From positions 372,001-436,000 of the forward strand of contig NZ_JACIJC010000003.1 of the NCBI RefSeq assembly GCF_014199215.1: 64,000 nucleotides of DNA, given 5' to 3'. The notes beneath the pieces are model-generated. The model did not search any database. It worked only from the letters and a program-made list of their open reading frames with translations, and was not told where the DNA came from. This document shows, piece after piece, positions 1-8,875 of this stretch (positions are counted from its first letter, which is position 1; each line of letters starts with the position of its first letter). A program made the translations under genes and the position numbers. The DNA is from Sphingobium boeckii. GTDB taxonomy: Bacteria; Pseudomonadota; Alphaproteobacteria; Sphingomonadales; Sphingomonadaceae.

Positions 1-1
1 G

Positions 2-112
2 GCAGGATGGGAATTGGATGGCCCGGTGGAGCGCCGCCGCCTGCTCGTCCGGGCGCGTTTCCTGCAAAATGTGCCGCAGCACGGACGGATTTTGCCGGAT
101 CCCACACGCTGA
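2..112 (+). CDS. 3' end of an unidentified gene (partial)
   Basis: Of the three forward frames at the left edge, this one has the strongest G/C preference at third codon positions. It reads about 36 residues, ending in ILPDPTR and a TGA at 110-112. The residues are charged and arginine-rich (VERRRLLVRARF) and I recognise no domain. It lies 44 bases upstream of the DUF1285 gene on the same strand, so it may belong to that operon. A competing frame ends in LGQRIA at 142-144 but has poorer codon use. Confidence 0.4.
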   Translation, partial: AGWELDGPVERRRLLVRARFLQNVPQHGRILPDPTR

Positions 113-156
113 TCCGCTTTGCGCTGGGGCAGAGGATCGCCTAATCGGACCCTATC

Positions 157-726
157 ATGCCCACCACGCCCCCGCCCGAAGACCTCTCCACGCTCTCGCT
201 CGTCGAAATCGCGCGCCTGGTGGAGGAACGCCGCCTGCCCCCGGTAGAAAGCTGGAACCCCACGTATTGCGGGGATAGCGAGATGCGGATCGCGCGGGAC
301 GGCACCTGGTTTCATCAGGGATCGCCGATCGGGCGGATGCCGATGGTGCGCCTGTTTTCCACCATTTTGCGGCGCGAGGCCGATGGCGGCTATGTGCTCG
401 TCACGCCCGCCGAAAAGCTGGATATCGAAGTGGAGGATGCGCCGTTCGTCGCGGTCGAGGTGAAGATCGAGGGCGAGGGCCGCGACACAATCCTCGCCTT
501 CCGGCTGAACACCGGGGACATGGTGGTGGCGGGCGAAGATCATCCGCTGCGCTTTGAAAGTCGGGACGATGGCCCGCACCCTTATCTGATGGTGCGCGGG
601 AACATGGAAGCGCTGGTGGCGCGCAGCGTGTGGTATGAACTGGCCAATCTGGCGCTGGCATCGGACGATGATCAGACCGGCCTGTGGAGCCAGGGCGTGT
701 TCTTTCCGTTCGGGACCCCGGCATGA
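157..726 (+). CDS. DUF1285 family protein
   Basis: This 189-residue protein resembles the DUF1285 family, a small conserved proteobacterial domain of unknown biochemical role. Family-like features are the early WNP (in ESWNPTYCG), the segment RDGTWFHQGSPIGR and the stretch RLFSTILRREADGGYVLVTPAEK. It has no signal peptide or membrane segment and should be cytoplasmic. The stop overlaps the ATG of the Nudix gene (ATGA at 723-726), so the two are probably translationally coupled. Placement beside a CoA pyrophosphatase and the CCA-adding enzyme is typical of alphaproteobacteria. The family assignment is good; the function is unknown. Confidence 0.8.
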   Translation: MPTTPPPEDLSTLSLVEIARLVEERRLPPVESWNPTYCGDSEMRIARDGTWFHQGSPIGRMPMVRLFSTILRREADGGYVLVTPAEKLDIEVEDAPFVAVEVKIEGEGRDTILAFRLNTGDMVVAGEDHPLRFESRDDGPHPYLMVRGNMEALVARSVWYELANLALASDDDQTGLWSQGVFFPFGTPA

Positions 727-1325
727 CTTTGGTCGAGCGGCTGCACCATGCGCTTGAACATGGCCATCGCCATTCGCCCATCCTGCTGATCGGTGACAAT
801 GTGGTTGTCGATGATGGGGAAACGTCCCTGGTCACACCCGCCGCGGTGCTGATCCCGGTGACGGACCGCGCCGATCCCGGCGTGATCCTGACGCAGCGGC
901 CCGCCAACATGCGCCAGCATCCCGGCCAGATCGCCTTTCCGGGCGGGCGGATCGATCCGGAGGACGATGGCCCGATCGGTGCCGCGCTGCGGGAAGCCGA
1001 GGAGGAGATCGCCCTGCCCCGCGCCGCCGTGACGATCATCGGGATCACCGACCCTTATCGTACCATCACCGGTTATGAAGTGACCCCGGTGATCGGCGTG
1101 GTGCCGCCAGATCTGGTCTACACCCCCAATGCTCAAGAGGTGGAAGACGTGTTCGAAGTCCCCCTGTCCTTCCTGCTGGAACCCGCCAATCATCTGGAGC
1201 AGGCCGTGGAATGGCAGGGGCGCGAGCGGCATTATTATGAAATCACCTTCGAGGGCCGCCGCATCTGGGGGGCGACCGCGGCGATGATCGTCAATCTCAC
1301 GCGGAGGCTGCAATGGGCGGATTGA
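723..1325 (+). CDS. Nudix hydrolase, CoA pyrophosphatase type
   Basis: Predicted to cut coenzyme A or its oxidised forms to phosphopantetheine and 3',5'-ADP, a cofactor housekeeping activity. The CoA-pyrophosphatase signature upstream of the Nudix box is visible as LTQRPANMRQHPGQIAFPGG, followed by the Nudix helix with REAEEEI. I chose the ATG at 723 because it overlaps the preceding stop by four bases and gives MTLVERL, about 200 residues, the usual size. The end overlaps the CCA-adding enzyme gene by 13 bases. Substrate specificity is inferred from the signature. Confidence 0.87.
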   Translation: MTLVERLHHALEHGHRHSPILLIGDNVVVDDGETSLVTPAAVLIPVTDRADPGVILTQRPANMRQHPGQIAFPGGRIDPEDDGPIGAALREAEEEIALPRAAVTIIGITDPYRTITGYEVTPVIGVVPPDLVYTPNAQEVEDVFEVPLSFLLEPANHLEQAVEWQGRERHYYEITFEGRRIWGATAAMIVNLTRRLQWAD

Positions 1326-2518
1326 CGCTGCCCGATGCGCCCTGGCGGCATCGCGAGGGGCTGGACCGGCTGTTCGGCGCTCTGGGCGATGCGCGCTTCG
1401 TGGGCGGGGCGGTGCGCGATACGCTGCTGGGCGTCGATGTACAGGATGTGGACGTGGCCACCGCATTGCGGCCGGAAACCGTGGTCGCGCGGCTGGCGGA
1501 GGCCGGGATCAAGACCGTGCCCACCGGGATCGCGCATGGCACCGTGACCGCATTGCTGCCGGGCGGACCGGTGGAGGTCACCACGCTGCGACAGGACGTG
1601 TCCACCGATGGCCGCCGCGCGACCGTGGCCTTTTCCGATGACTGGCGCGAGGATGCGGCGCGGCGCGATTTCACCGTCAACGCGCTTTATGCCGATCCGG
1701 CGACCGGAGACATTCTCGATTATTTCGACGGCGTGGAGGATCTTGCGCAGGGCCGGGTGCGCTTCATCGGCGATGCGGCGCAGCGGATCGCGGAAGATCA
1801 TCTGCGTATTTTGCGTTTCTTCCGTTTCCACGCGCGTTTCGGCAAGGGCGCGCCCGATGCGGACGGGCTGGCCGCCTGTGCAACGCGCGCCAACGACATG
1901 ATGGCGCTGTCCCGCGAGCGCATTGCGGACGAATTGCTCAAGCTGCTCGGCCTGCCCGATCCTGCGCCCACGCTTGCTACGATGCAGACGCACGCTATCT
2001 TCAAGCCGATCGTGCCCGAGATTGGCGAGGCTGCGGTCAAGCGCCTGGCGACGCTCATCGCACGGGAAAGCGCAGCCGGTGCGAAGCCCGATGCGTTGCG
2101 GCGTTTCATCGCGATCCTCCCCCCCGATCGCAAGATCGCGGATGGTGTGGCGGCGCGGCTCAAACTTTCCAAGGCGATTCGCAAGCGCGTGGACACGGCC
2201 TTGGCGGATGATGGCACCAGTGCGGAGGAGATGTTCTATCGCTGGGGCATGGACGCCGCGCTCGATCGTCTCCTGCTATCTAACACGCCGATCGAAGACG
2301 CCCTGCCCCGAATTCATGCGATACAAAACATGCCTCGGCCGATCCTGCCGATCGGTGGCGGTGCATTGGTAACGCGCGGGCTGCAGGCCGGGCCGATCGT
2401 GGCGCGCGCGCTAAAGCAGGTGGAACAGCAGTGGATCGACGAGGGGTTTCCAGGGGAAGAGCGCGTATCGGCGATCGCTGACCAGGCCGTGGCTCAATTG
2501 TTGCGTGAGACCATATAG
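1313..2518 (+). CDS. cca: CCA tRNA nucleotidyltransferase
   Basis: Adds or repairs the 3' CCA end of tRNAs using CTP and ATP. The class II nucleotidyltransferase head is clear: GGAVRD at residues 31-36, the metal-binding DVD at 45-47, RRDFTVNALY, and the EDHLRILRFFRFHARFG segment that forms the base-selecting region. The protein has 401 residues, normal for alphaproteobacteria, and lacks an obvious C-terminal HD domain. It is the last gene of the DUF1285-Nudix-cca operon and overlaps the Nudix gene by 13 bases. Its 3' end runs 25 bases into the convergent GGDEF-EAL gene. Confidence 0.93.
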   Translation: MGGLTLPDAPWRHREGLDRLFGALGDARFVGGAVRDTLLGVDVQDVDVATALRPETVVARLAEAGIKTVPTGIAHGTVTALLPGGPVEVTTLRQDVSTDGRRATVAFSDDWREDAARRDFTVNALYADPATGDILDYFDGVEDLAQGRVRFIGDAAQRIAEDHLRILRFFRFHARFGKGAPDADGLAACATRANDMMALSRERIADELLKLLGLPDPAPTLATMQTHAIFKPIVPEIGEAAVKRLATLIARESAAGAKPDALRRFIAILPPDRKIADGVAARLKLSKAIRKRVDTALADDGTSAEEMFYRWGMDAALDRLLLSNTPIEDALPRIHAIQNMPRPILPIGGGALVTRGLQAGPIVARALKQVEQQWIDEGFPGEERVSAIADQAVAQLLRETI

Positions 2519-4251
2519 TCGAACGCTTCCGTCTCATCGAGCGGACCTGAATAGAAAAAGCCCTGCCCCACGGCGCATCCAAGCGCAGCAAGGGTGCGCG
2601 AAAGTTCCACGGTTTCAATGCCTTCCGCCGTGGTCTTCATGCCCAATGCATCCGCCAGGGACAGCACGGCGCGGACGATCGCGATCTTGTTCTTGTCGGT
2701 CAGCATCCCCGTGATGAAGCTGCGATCGATCTTCAGGATATCGAGCGGAAGACGCTGGAGATAGGTGAGGCTGGAATAGCCCGTGCCGAAATCGTCCATC
2801 GCCAGCGACGCATCCAGCGCCTTGAGCGAATCGAGCACACGCACGGCGCGCTCCGGATCGGCGATGATCGCACTTTCCGTGAGCTCCAGCGTGAAACGGT
2901 TGCCGGCGATGCCGTGCAGATCGATTACCTGAGACAACGCCCCGGCCATATCGTCGCGCGCAAGCTGGATCGCCGACAGGTTGACGCTCATCTTCACCGG
3001 CAGCGTATGGCCCGTGCGCTTATCCCATGCGGCCAGCGTGCGCGCGGCCGAATCGAGCGCCCAGCGTCCGATCGGCACGATCAGGCCCGATTCCTCGGCC
3101 ACGGGAATGAAATCGGTCGGCGAAATATCGCGCCCGTCCTCGGTTTTCCAGCGCGCCAGCGCCTCAAAACCCGTCACCTGATCGGTCTCCAGATCGACCA
3201 GCGGCTGAAAGGCCAGGTGCAGCCCGCCGCCCTCGACCGCGCGGCGCAATTCGGTTTCCAGCGTGAATCGCTGCCGGGCCTTGCGAAAGGCGATCGGCTG
3301 GTAAATCTCGGTGCGGCCCGTCACCTTGGCGCGCTTCAGGGCGAATTGCGCATGACGGACCAGTTCCTCCACATCGTCGCTCTCGCTGGTGAAGACCGCG
3401 CAGCCTACGCTCGCCTCGACGCAGATTTCCAGCTCCGACAGGCGACAGGGCGCGGCAAGGATTTCGCCCACGCGCTGCGCCACATGAAGCGCGTCGCCCG
3501 GCCCATCGACCAATCGGACGAGAATGCCGAATTCATCGCCACCCAGCCGCGCCAGCCGATCCCCACCACGCAAGGCATGGACCAGACGCCGCGCGACCGT
3601 GATGATGAGTTCATCGCCCGCCATCGGGCCGATGCACTCGTTCACACGGCTGAAGCGGACCAGATCGATGATCAACACGGCGAAATGCGGATCGTCGCCC
3701 GCTGCCGTCTCTTCCAGAATTTCGGTAAAGCCAGCGCGATTGGGCAGGCCGGTCAGGCTGTCCGACAGCATTTCCCGGCGCAAATTGGTCTCGGTCTGCA
3801 GTTCGGCTGTGCGATCGAGCAGAAAAACCATGCAGCGCGGGTGGTCGGGCTGTCCGGAATGAATGCGTGTGAGGTTCACATTGAAATGACGACCGGAAAT
3901 CGCATCGCCATCGTGCCAGAAGAATTCGCCGCTGGCGGCGTCCGTCCGCAGGAAACCTTCGATCAGCCGCGCCAGCCCGTTGCGATCGAGAATCAGCGCC
4001 TGATCATTGTCCACATAGGCCAGCGGCTTTTCGAAATGCTTGAACACCTGATTGGAGCATTCGATGACGACCACGCCATCTTCGATGCCCACGGTTGCCG
4101 CCGCGATCGGCAGGGCGTCCAGCAATTGCTGTCTCGAATCGGCGGCGTTCGCGGCCATTTCGCAAATCGGCAAATTGAGCGCGCGCGCGGTGGGGATGCC
4201 CGCCCTGCGGTTCGACGGTCGCGCCGCTCTGGTTTGGGTTTTCGCGACCAT
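2494..4251 (-). CDS. PAS-GGDEF-EAL cyclic-di-GMP protein
   Basis: A 585-residue cytoplasmic signalling protein. Residues about 40-150 look like a PAS-type sensor. Residues about 160-315 form a GGDEF domain with intact GGDEF at 237-241 and an upstream RGGD at 228-231 that fits the inhibitory c-di-GMP site. Residues about 330-580 form an EAL phosphodiesterase domain with FEALARW near 362-368 and DDFGTGYSSL. Both active sites look intact, so it may make and degrade c-di-GMP, or one domain may control the other. No transmembrane helix is seen. The gene converges on cca with a 25-base overlap and has no obvious partner nearby. Confidence 0.9.
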   Translation of the reverse strand: MVAKTQTRAARPSNRRAGIPTARALNLPICEMAANAADSRQQLLDALPIAAATVGIEDGVVVIECSNQVFKHFEKPLAYVDNDQALILDRNGLARLIEGFLRTDAASGEFFWHDGDAISGRHFNVNLTRIHSGQPDHPRCMVFLLDRTAELQTETNLRREMLSDSLTGLPNRAGFTEILEETAAGDDPHFAVLIIDLVRFSRVNECIGPMAGDELIITVARRLVHALRGGDRLARLGGDEFGILVRLVDGPGDALHVAQRVGEILAAPCRLSELEICVEASVGCAVFTSESDDVEELVRHAQFALKRAKVTGRTEIYQPIAFRKARQRFTLETELRRAVEGGGLHLAFQPLVDLETDQVTGFEALARWKTEDGRDISPTDFIPVAEESGLIVPIGRWALDSAARTLAAWDKRTGHTLPVKMSVNLSAIQLARDDMAGALSQVIDLHGIAGNRFTLELTESAIIADPERAVRVLDSLKALDASLAMDDFGTGYSSLTYLQRLPLDILKIDRSFITGMLTDKNKIAIVRAVLSLADALGMKTTAEGIETVELSRTLAALGCAVGQGFFYSGPLDETEAFDYMVSRNN

Positions 4252-4311
4252 GGGGCTTGGCCATAAAGCGAATTAGGTAAATTCTTTGTAAAACCAATGA
4301 TGTGAACGGGA

Positions 4312-6561
4312 TCAACCGAAGCGGTTATCCCGCGGAAATCCGGTGGGCGGCATACGTCCGGCCGCGCCGCGCGCGACTCTCCACAATGTTAAATCGCTTT
4401 CGGTCCGCGTGCGGCCGCTATCCCCGCCCATGGCCCAGCTCAAGCCGTCCTCGAACCGGAAGGCGATGGCATCGCTCAGGCCGCCATCGCGATATTTCTG
4501 CAGCGCCACACCCTGCCCGCGCCCCATTTCCGGCAGTTCATTCAGCGGGAACACCACCAGCTTGCGATTATCCCCGATCGCCGCGACGTAATCGGCACTG
4601 GCCGGGATCGACCGCACGATCTTCAGCTTGGCACCGGGGCGCACGTTCACAAGCTGCCTCCCCTTGCGGGTTTCGGCCACGGCATCCGCCATCGTCGCCA
4701 CGAAACCGCGCCCGTCCGATGACGCCAGCAGCAATTTGCCCCCGGCCGTGGCGGGCAGCAGGTTCACGATGCCCAGTTCTGCGTCCATATCGATCAGCAG
4801 TCTTACCGGCTCCCCGAAGCCGCGCCCACCGGGCAGCTTGTCACTGGCCAGCGTATAGAAACGGCCATTGTCGGCCGCGAGCAGCAATTTGTCCGTGGTC
4901 TGCGCGTGAAAGGCATAGGCCGGGCCATCACCCTCCTTGAACTTCAGCGCATCCGCCGATCCCAGATCGCTATGCCCCTTCATGGCACGGATCCAGCCGC
5001 GCTGGGACATGATGACAGTGATCGGCTCGCGCTCGATCATCGCTTCGAGCGGGATTTCCCGCGCCGGGCCGGCTTCCTCGATCGCCGTGCGGCGTTTGCC
5101 GAGCGCGGTTTCCGGGCCATAGCGTTCGCGCAGCGCCGCCAGATCCTTTTTGAGCCGGGTGCGCTGCCGCGCGGGGCTGTCGATCAGCGCGGCGAGACTC
5201 TTGCGCTCTTCATCCAGACTGTCCCGCTCCTTGCGGATTTCCATTTCCTCCAGCTTGCGCAAAGACCGCAGCCGCATATTCAGGATCGCCTCGGCCTGGC
5301 GGTCCGTCAGCCCGAATTCGGCCATCATCACGGCCTTGGGCTCATCCTCATAGCGGATGATCTCGATCACCCGATCCAGGTTGAGGAAGGCGATCAGATA
5401 GCCGTCGAGCAGCTCGATCCGGTCATCGATCTTGGACAGGCGATGCTGTGATCGCCGGACGAGGACTTCGATCTGATGCGCCAGCCATGCGGTCAGCACA
5501 TCCTTCAGGCTCATCACGCGCGGCGTGCGATTGGCGTCCAGCACGTTCAGATTGAGCGAGATGCGCGTTTCAAGCTCGGTCAGCCGGAACAGGCTTTCCA
5601 TCAGCATGTCGGGATCGATCGTGCGGCTGCGCGGCTCCAGCACGATGCGGATTTCCGCATCCGATTCATCGCGCACATCGGCCAGGATCGGCAATTTCTT
5701 GTCGTTGATCAGCGCCGCGATCTGCTCGATCAGCTTGGACTTGCCCACCTGATACGGAATCTCGGTGACAACCGCGACCCAGGTGCCGCGTCCCTCATCC
5801 TGCTTTTCCCAGCGCGATCGCACGCGGAAACCGCCCCGCCCGGTGGCGTAGGCCTCGGCGATCGAGGCGGCGCTATCCACCACGACGCCGCCGGTCGGAA
5901 AATCCGGGCCTTTGACGAATTGCACGAGTTGCGCATTGTCGGCCTCGGGCTGATCGATCAGCAACATCGATGCGTCGATCAGTTCAGCCACATTGTGCGG
6001 CGGGATGCTGGTCGCCATGCCCACCGCGATGCCCGTCGCGCCATTGGCCAGAAGATTGGGAAACAGCCCGGGAAAAACCTCCGGCTCTTCCTCTTCGCCA
6101 TTATATGTCAGCCGGTAATCGACCGTGCCTTCGTCCAGCCCGGCCATCAGATCATTGGCCGCCAGCGTCAGCCGCGCCTCGGTATAGCGCATGGCTGCGG
6201 CGTTATCGCCATCGACATTGCCAAAATTGCCTTGGCCGTCGACCAACGGATAGCGCAGCGAGAAAGTCTGGGCGAGGCGGACCATCGCGTCATAGACCGA
6301 CTGGTCGCCATGCGGATGATATTTGCCGATCACGTCACCCACGACGCGCGCGCATTTCTTATACCCGCTCGCCGGATCGAGCTTGAGCAACCGCATCGCC
6401 CAGAGCAGGCGGCGATGCACGGGTTTCAGACCATCACGGACATCGGGCAAGGATCGCGCGGTGATCGTCGACAGCGCATAGACCAGATACCGCTGCGAGA
6501 GCGCGGTATCGAAAGGAGCGTCAATGATCTGCTTATTGGGATCGATGGGGTCGGTGGCCAT
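4312..6561 (-). CDS. parC: DNA topoisomerase IV subunit A
   Basis: The DNA-cleaving subunit of topoisomerase IV, which decatenates daughter chromosomes with ParE. The N-terminal breakage-reunion domain has [15 protein letters not shown] and the catalytic tyrosine Y126 in [12 protein letters not shown]. The C-terminal third looks like the beta-pinwheel domain ([13 protein letters not shown]). At 749 residues it fits ParC rather than the longer GyrA. In the quinolone-determining region the sequence is [10 protein letters not shown]: glutamine stands where E. coli ParC has Ser80 and aspartate where it has Glu84. The gene appears monocistronic, with 60-70 base gaps on either side. Confidence 0.93.
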   Translation of the reverse strand: MATDPIDPNKQIIDAPFDTALSQRYLVYALSTITARSLPDVRDGLKPVHRRLLWAMRLLKLDPASGYKKCARVVGDVIGKYHPHGDQSVYDAMVRLAQTFSLRYPLVDGQGNFGNVDGDNAAAMRYTEARLTLAANDLMAGLDEGTVDYRLTYNGEEEEPEVFPGLFPNLLANGATGIAVGMATSIPPHNVAELIDASMLLIDQPEADNAQLVQFVKGPDFPTGGVVVDSAASIAEAYATGRGGFRVRSRWEKQDEGRGTWVAVVTEIPYQVGKSKLIEQIAALINDKKLPILADVRDESDAEIRIVLEPRSRTIDPDMLMESLFRLTELETRISLNLNVLDANRTPRVMSLKDVLTAWLAHQIEVLVRRSQHRLSKIDDRIELLDGYLIAFLNLDRVIEIIRYEDEPKAVMMAEFGLTDRQAEAILNMRLRSLRKLEEMEIRKERDSLDEERKSLAALIDSPARQRTRLKKDLAALRERYGPETALGKRRTAIEEAGPAREIPLEAMIEREPITVIMSQRGWIRAMKGHSDLGSADALKFKEGDGPAYAFHAQTTDKLLLAADNGRFYTLASDKLPGGRGFGEPVRLLIDMDAELGIVNLLPATAGGKLLLASSDGRGFVATMADAVAETRKGRQLVNVRPGAKLKIVRSIPASADYVAAIGDNRKLVVFPLNELPEMGRGQGVALQKYRDGGLSDAIAFRFEDGLSWAMGGDSGRTRTESDLTLWRVARGAAGRMPPTGFPRDNRFG

Positions 6562-6631
6562 TCAGCCGCGATAGCAGCGCGGAATCGGGGTGGCGAGGGG
6601 CAAAATCCCCACGCTCGCGATCCACGTCGGT

Positions 6632-7357
6632 TCACCGGTCCCGGCTGAGTTCTTCCACCTGTTCCATGATCGTATCGAGCGCGGTGCGATTGGGATCAGC
6701 CTCATGCTCGCTGCGCGGGCCGAGCGAATTATCGTTCATGATCTGCTCCAGCGCGACGCGCCCGCGCGCCACGCGGCTCTTGATCGTGCCCACCGCGACA
6801 CCACAGATATCGGCGGCTTCCTCATAAGCGAAGCCACCGGCGCCCACGAGGATCAGAGCCTCGCGTTGCGGCTGGGGCAGCATCAGCAACGCGCGCTGCA
6901 TATCGGCAAGTTCGACATGCCGATCCTGGCTGGCCGGGGCCGCAAGAATCTTGTCTGCAGTCAGATCGTCCCACTCGCCCTTGAACCGCGCGCGCCGCAT
7001 CTGGGAGAGATAGAGATTGCGCAAAATGATGAAGGTCCAGGCGCGCATGTTGGTGCCCGCCTGAAAGCGCAGGCGCGCCGCCCAGGCCTTCATCAGCGTT
7101 TCCTGCACCAGATCATCCGCGAGATCGGCATTGCCCGAGAGCGATCGCCCGAAAGCGCGCAAATGCGGGATCACCGCGCCAAGCTCTTTCTTGAACTCGT
7201 CGTCACTCAGCGAGACATGTTCGACGACTTCCTGGATTTCATCCTCGTCGTCGTCAAAATCGTCCGGTCTCGGCGTATCGGAAGAAATCTGTGTCATCAT
7301 TACCCCAACCCGCGGGACGAACAAAACCGGCGAAGGCGCTGATTGTGAAACTAGCAC
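6632..7357 (-). CDS. ecfG: General stress response ECF sigma factor EcfG
   Basis: An RNA polymerase sigma factor of the ECF15/EcfG group that directs the alphaproteobacterial general stress regulon. Sigma region 2 is visible (DLADDLVQETLMKAW, then NMRAWTFIILRNLY) and so is region 4 (LPQPQREALILVGAGGFAYEEAADICGVAVGTIKSRVARGR, split here only for description). The acidic N-terminus (DDFDDDEDEIQEV) is common in this group. A GTG at 7357 has a perfect AAGGAGG at 7363-7369 with 5-base spacing, so I use it; ATGs at 7300 or 7297 are alternatives that would drop about 20 residues. A 43-aa membrane peptide gene lies just upstream and shares an EcfG-type promoter, which suggests autoregulation. NepR would hold this protein inactive. 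Confidence 0.93.
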   Translation of the reverse strand: MLVSQSAPSPVLFVPRVGVMMTQISSDTPRPDDFDDDEDEIQEVVEHVSLSDDEFKKELGAVIPHLRAFGRSLSGNADLADDLVQETLMKAWAARLRFQAGTNMRAWTFIILRNLYLSQMRRARFKGEWDDLTADKILAAPASQDRHVELADMQRALLMLPQPQREALILVGAGGFAYEEAADICGVAVGTIKSRVARGRVALEQIMNDNSLGPRSEHEADPNRTALDTIMEQVEELSRDR

Positions 7358-7402
7358 CCGAACCTCCTTGCAGCCAATAAAATCAAGACAGCGCGCGTGC
7401 GA

Positions 7403-7534
7403 CTACCAGGCCAGAATGATCGCGAAGATCACGATCACGGCCACCAGGGACACGCCCAGGATATAACGCGTCATGTGCGGGGTCGCCCCTGCACGCGCAT
7501 CCTCTGTCGAGATGTGGATTTCCTCGTCGCTCAT
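7403..7534 (-). CDS. 43-aa single-pass membrane peptide upstream of ecfG
   Basis: A short gene coding for MSDEEIHIS followed by a polar segment and one C-terminal hydrophobic helix (YILGVSLVAVIVIFAIILAW). It looks like a tail-anchored inner-membrane peptide with its N-terminus in the cytoplasm. I start at the internal ATG (7534) because the longer frame overlaps promoter elements at 7577-7602. It sits 45 bases upstream of ecfG on the same strand and directly downstream of the EcfG-type promoter, so it should be co-transcribed with ecfG and stress-induced. The function is unknown. Confidence 0.65.
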   Translation of the reverse strand: MSDEEIHISTEDARAGATPHMTRYILGVSLVAVIVIFAIILAW

Positions 7535-7576
7535 GATCTGCGGTCCCGCTTGTTGTTTATACGCATCGGATGGGGA

Positions 7577-7602
7577 AACGCCCCGCCGCGCCAACAAGTT
7601 CC
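7577..7602 (-). promoter_or_regulatory. EcfG-type promoter of the membrane peptide-ecfG operon
   Basis: Read on the minus strand, GGAAC (7602-7598) is followed after 17 bases by CGTT (7580-7577). This matches the EcfG consensus GGAAC-N16/17-cGTT exactly. It lies 43 bases upstream of the 43-aa peptide start and points toward ecfG, as expected for an autoregulated sigma operon. Confidence 0.75.
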
Positions 7603-7637
7603 GTCACTGCAACGGATGGAACCGCAAAGATATGAGT

Positions 7638-8432
7638 TCAGGCCGGCACCGTAGCCGAATCGAAGAACAGGGCCTGAGCGATGGCGGCTTTCACCGTCGA
7701 GCGCTGAAAAGGCTTGGTGATCAGGAAGGTCGGCTCCGGACGTTCGCCGGTCAGCAGACGCTCTGGAAACGCCGTGATGAAGATCACGGGCACGCTGAAT
7801 TCGGCCAGGATATCCTTCACCGCGTCGATTCCGCTGCTATCGTCGGCAAGCTGGATATCGGCCAGCACCAGGCCCGGTCGCTTCGCCCGCGCCAACGCCA
7901 CGGCCTCATCACGCGTCACGGCGACGCCGGTCACTTCATGACCCAGATCGCGCACGATCGTTTCGATATCCATCGCAATGATCGGCTCATCCTCGATGAT
8001 CAGCACGTCCGCGCGGGTCTGGCGCTCGATCTCGACCAGCGCTTCATTCACCAGCGCTTCGACCTCAGCGGTCTCGGCTTCGATCAGATAGGCCGTGTCT
8101 TCGGGCGTGAAGCCTTCCATCGCCGTCAGCAGCAGCGCCTGACGGGACAGCGGCGTGATCCGCGAGAGACGCGCCTGGGCGATCGCTTCGGGCTGATGAA
8201 CGCCCTCGTCGATCAGATCGGGCTCCATATTGGCCGGCGACCAGATCGCGTGAAAGGTGCGGTAGAGACCAAGCCGCGGATCGACATCGCGCGGAAACTG
8301 ATCCGGCGCATCAACAATCGCTTCCAGCGTGGCGCGGACATAGGCATCGCCGTGGCCCTGGCTGCCGGTGAGCGCGCGGGCATAGCGGCGCAAGAAGGGA
8401 AGATGCGGTGCCAGTTGTTGACCAAGCGACAT
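7638..8432 (-). CDS. phyR: PhyR response regulator (sigma-mimic anti-anti-sigma factor)
   Basis: A 264-residue regulator with an N-terminal sigma-like domain (about 1-130; FLRRYARALTGSQGHGDAYV, then ITPLSRQALLLTAMEGF) that imitates EcfG, and a C-terminal receiver domain (about 140-260). Receiver hallmarks are LIIEDEPIIAMD, the phospho-acceptor aspartate in LVLADIQL, FITAFPERL and the lysine in LITKPF. When phosphorylated it should bind NepR and release EcfG. It is transcribed away from nepR; the roughly 255-base gap between them holds the nepR promoter. An AGGAG lies about 10 bases before the ATG. No EcfG box was found facing phyR. Confidence 0.95.
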   Translation of the reverse strand: MSLGQQLAPHLPFLRRYARALTGSQGHGDAYVRATLEAIVDAPDQFPRDVDPRLGLYRTFHAIWSPANMEPDLIDEGVHQPEAIAQARLSRITPLSRQALLLTAMEGFTPEDTAYLIEAETAEVEALVNEALVEIERQTRADVLIIEDEPIIAMDIETIVRDLGHEVTGVAVTRDEAVALARAKRPGLVLADIQLADDSSGIDAVKDILAEFSVPVIFITAFPERLLTGERPEPTFLITKPFQRSTVKAAIAQALFFDSATVPA

Positions 8433-8539
8433 TTATTCATTGCTCCTAATCTGTCGCGCCGTGATGGGCGGACGGAAGGATCAAAGCAACCCCCCTGCTC
8501 CCCGCACCCCGACGCTGAAAAAACACTTGCGCAACGGTG

Positions 8540-8564
8540 GGAACAAACGAGTGAGTTTTTTGTT
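8540..8564 (+). promoter_or_regulatory. EcfG-type promoter of nepR
   Basis: GGAAC at 8540-8544, a 16-base spacer and TGTT at 8561-8564 match the EcfG consensus with one change in the -10 (T for C). It lies about 125 bases upstream of the GTG chosen for nepR. The divergent phyR gene starts at 8432, so the intergenic region should serve both directions, although only this orientation shows a clear box. Confidence 0.7.
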
Positions 8565-8687
8565 TCATGCGCGGGACACGAAATATAACGTGTGCCGCAT
8601 GGCATGATGTTCGCCGTCGCGAGCGAGCATGGGGTCATGCCCTGTTTTGGGTCTGCAAGCGCATATGCGCAGGGGGAAGAATGTCCA

Positions 8688-8870
8688 GTGTCTAACGGTA
8701 AGACCAATAAGAGCGCCGCACATTCGACGCGCCCCTCTGCCAAAAAGCCCTCGTCTCGCCCGTCGGAAAAAGACAGCGATGTCGGCACGGCGCTGCGTAA
8801 CATTTATCAAAGGACCATCGACGAGACAGTGCCTCAGGAAATGCTCGATCTGCTCGGCAAGCTCGGCTGA
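8688..8870 (+). CDS. nepR: Anti-sigma factor NepR
   Basis: A 60-residue anti-sigma factor that binds EcfG in unstressed cells. The C-terminal half carries the NepR core (DVGTALRNIYQRTIDETVP, then LDLLGKLG); the N-terminal half is a basic, serine-rich disordered tail. I chose the GTG at 8688 because a strong AGGGGGAAG lies at 8671-8679, 8 bases upstream, and because the longer frame from 8592 would add an atypical cysteine-containing segment. The gene is followed after 5 bases by the PhyP-like kinase gene. An EcfG promoter upstream makes a negative feedback loop. Confidence 0.92.
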   Translation: MSNGKTNKSAAHSTRPSAKKPSSRPSEKDSDVGTALRNIYQRTIDETVPQEMLDLLGKLG

Positions 8871-8875
8871 GATCA

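Noticed and set aside
8587-8613. EcfG promoter for phyR on the minus strand
   Set aside because: CGAAC and CGTT are separated by 18 bases and the -35 is imperfect; not convincing.
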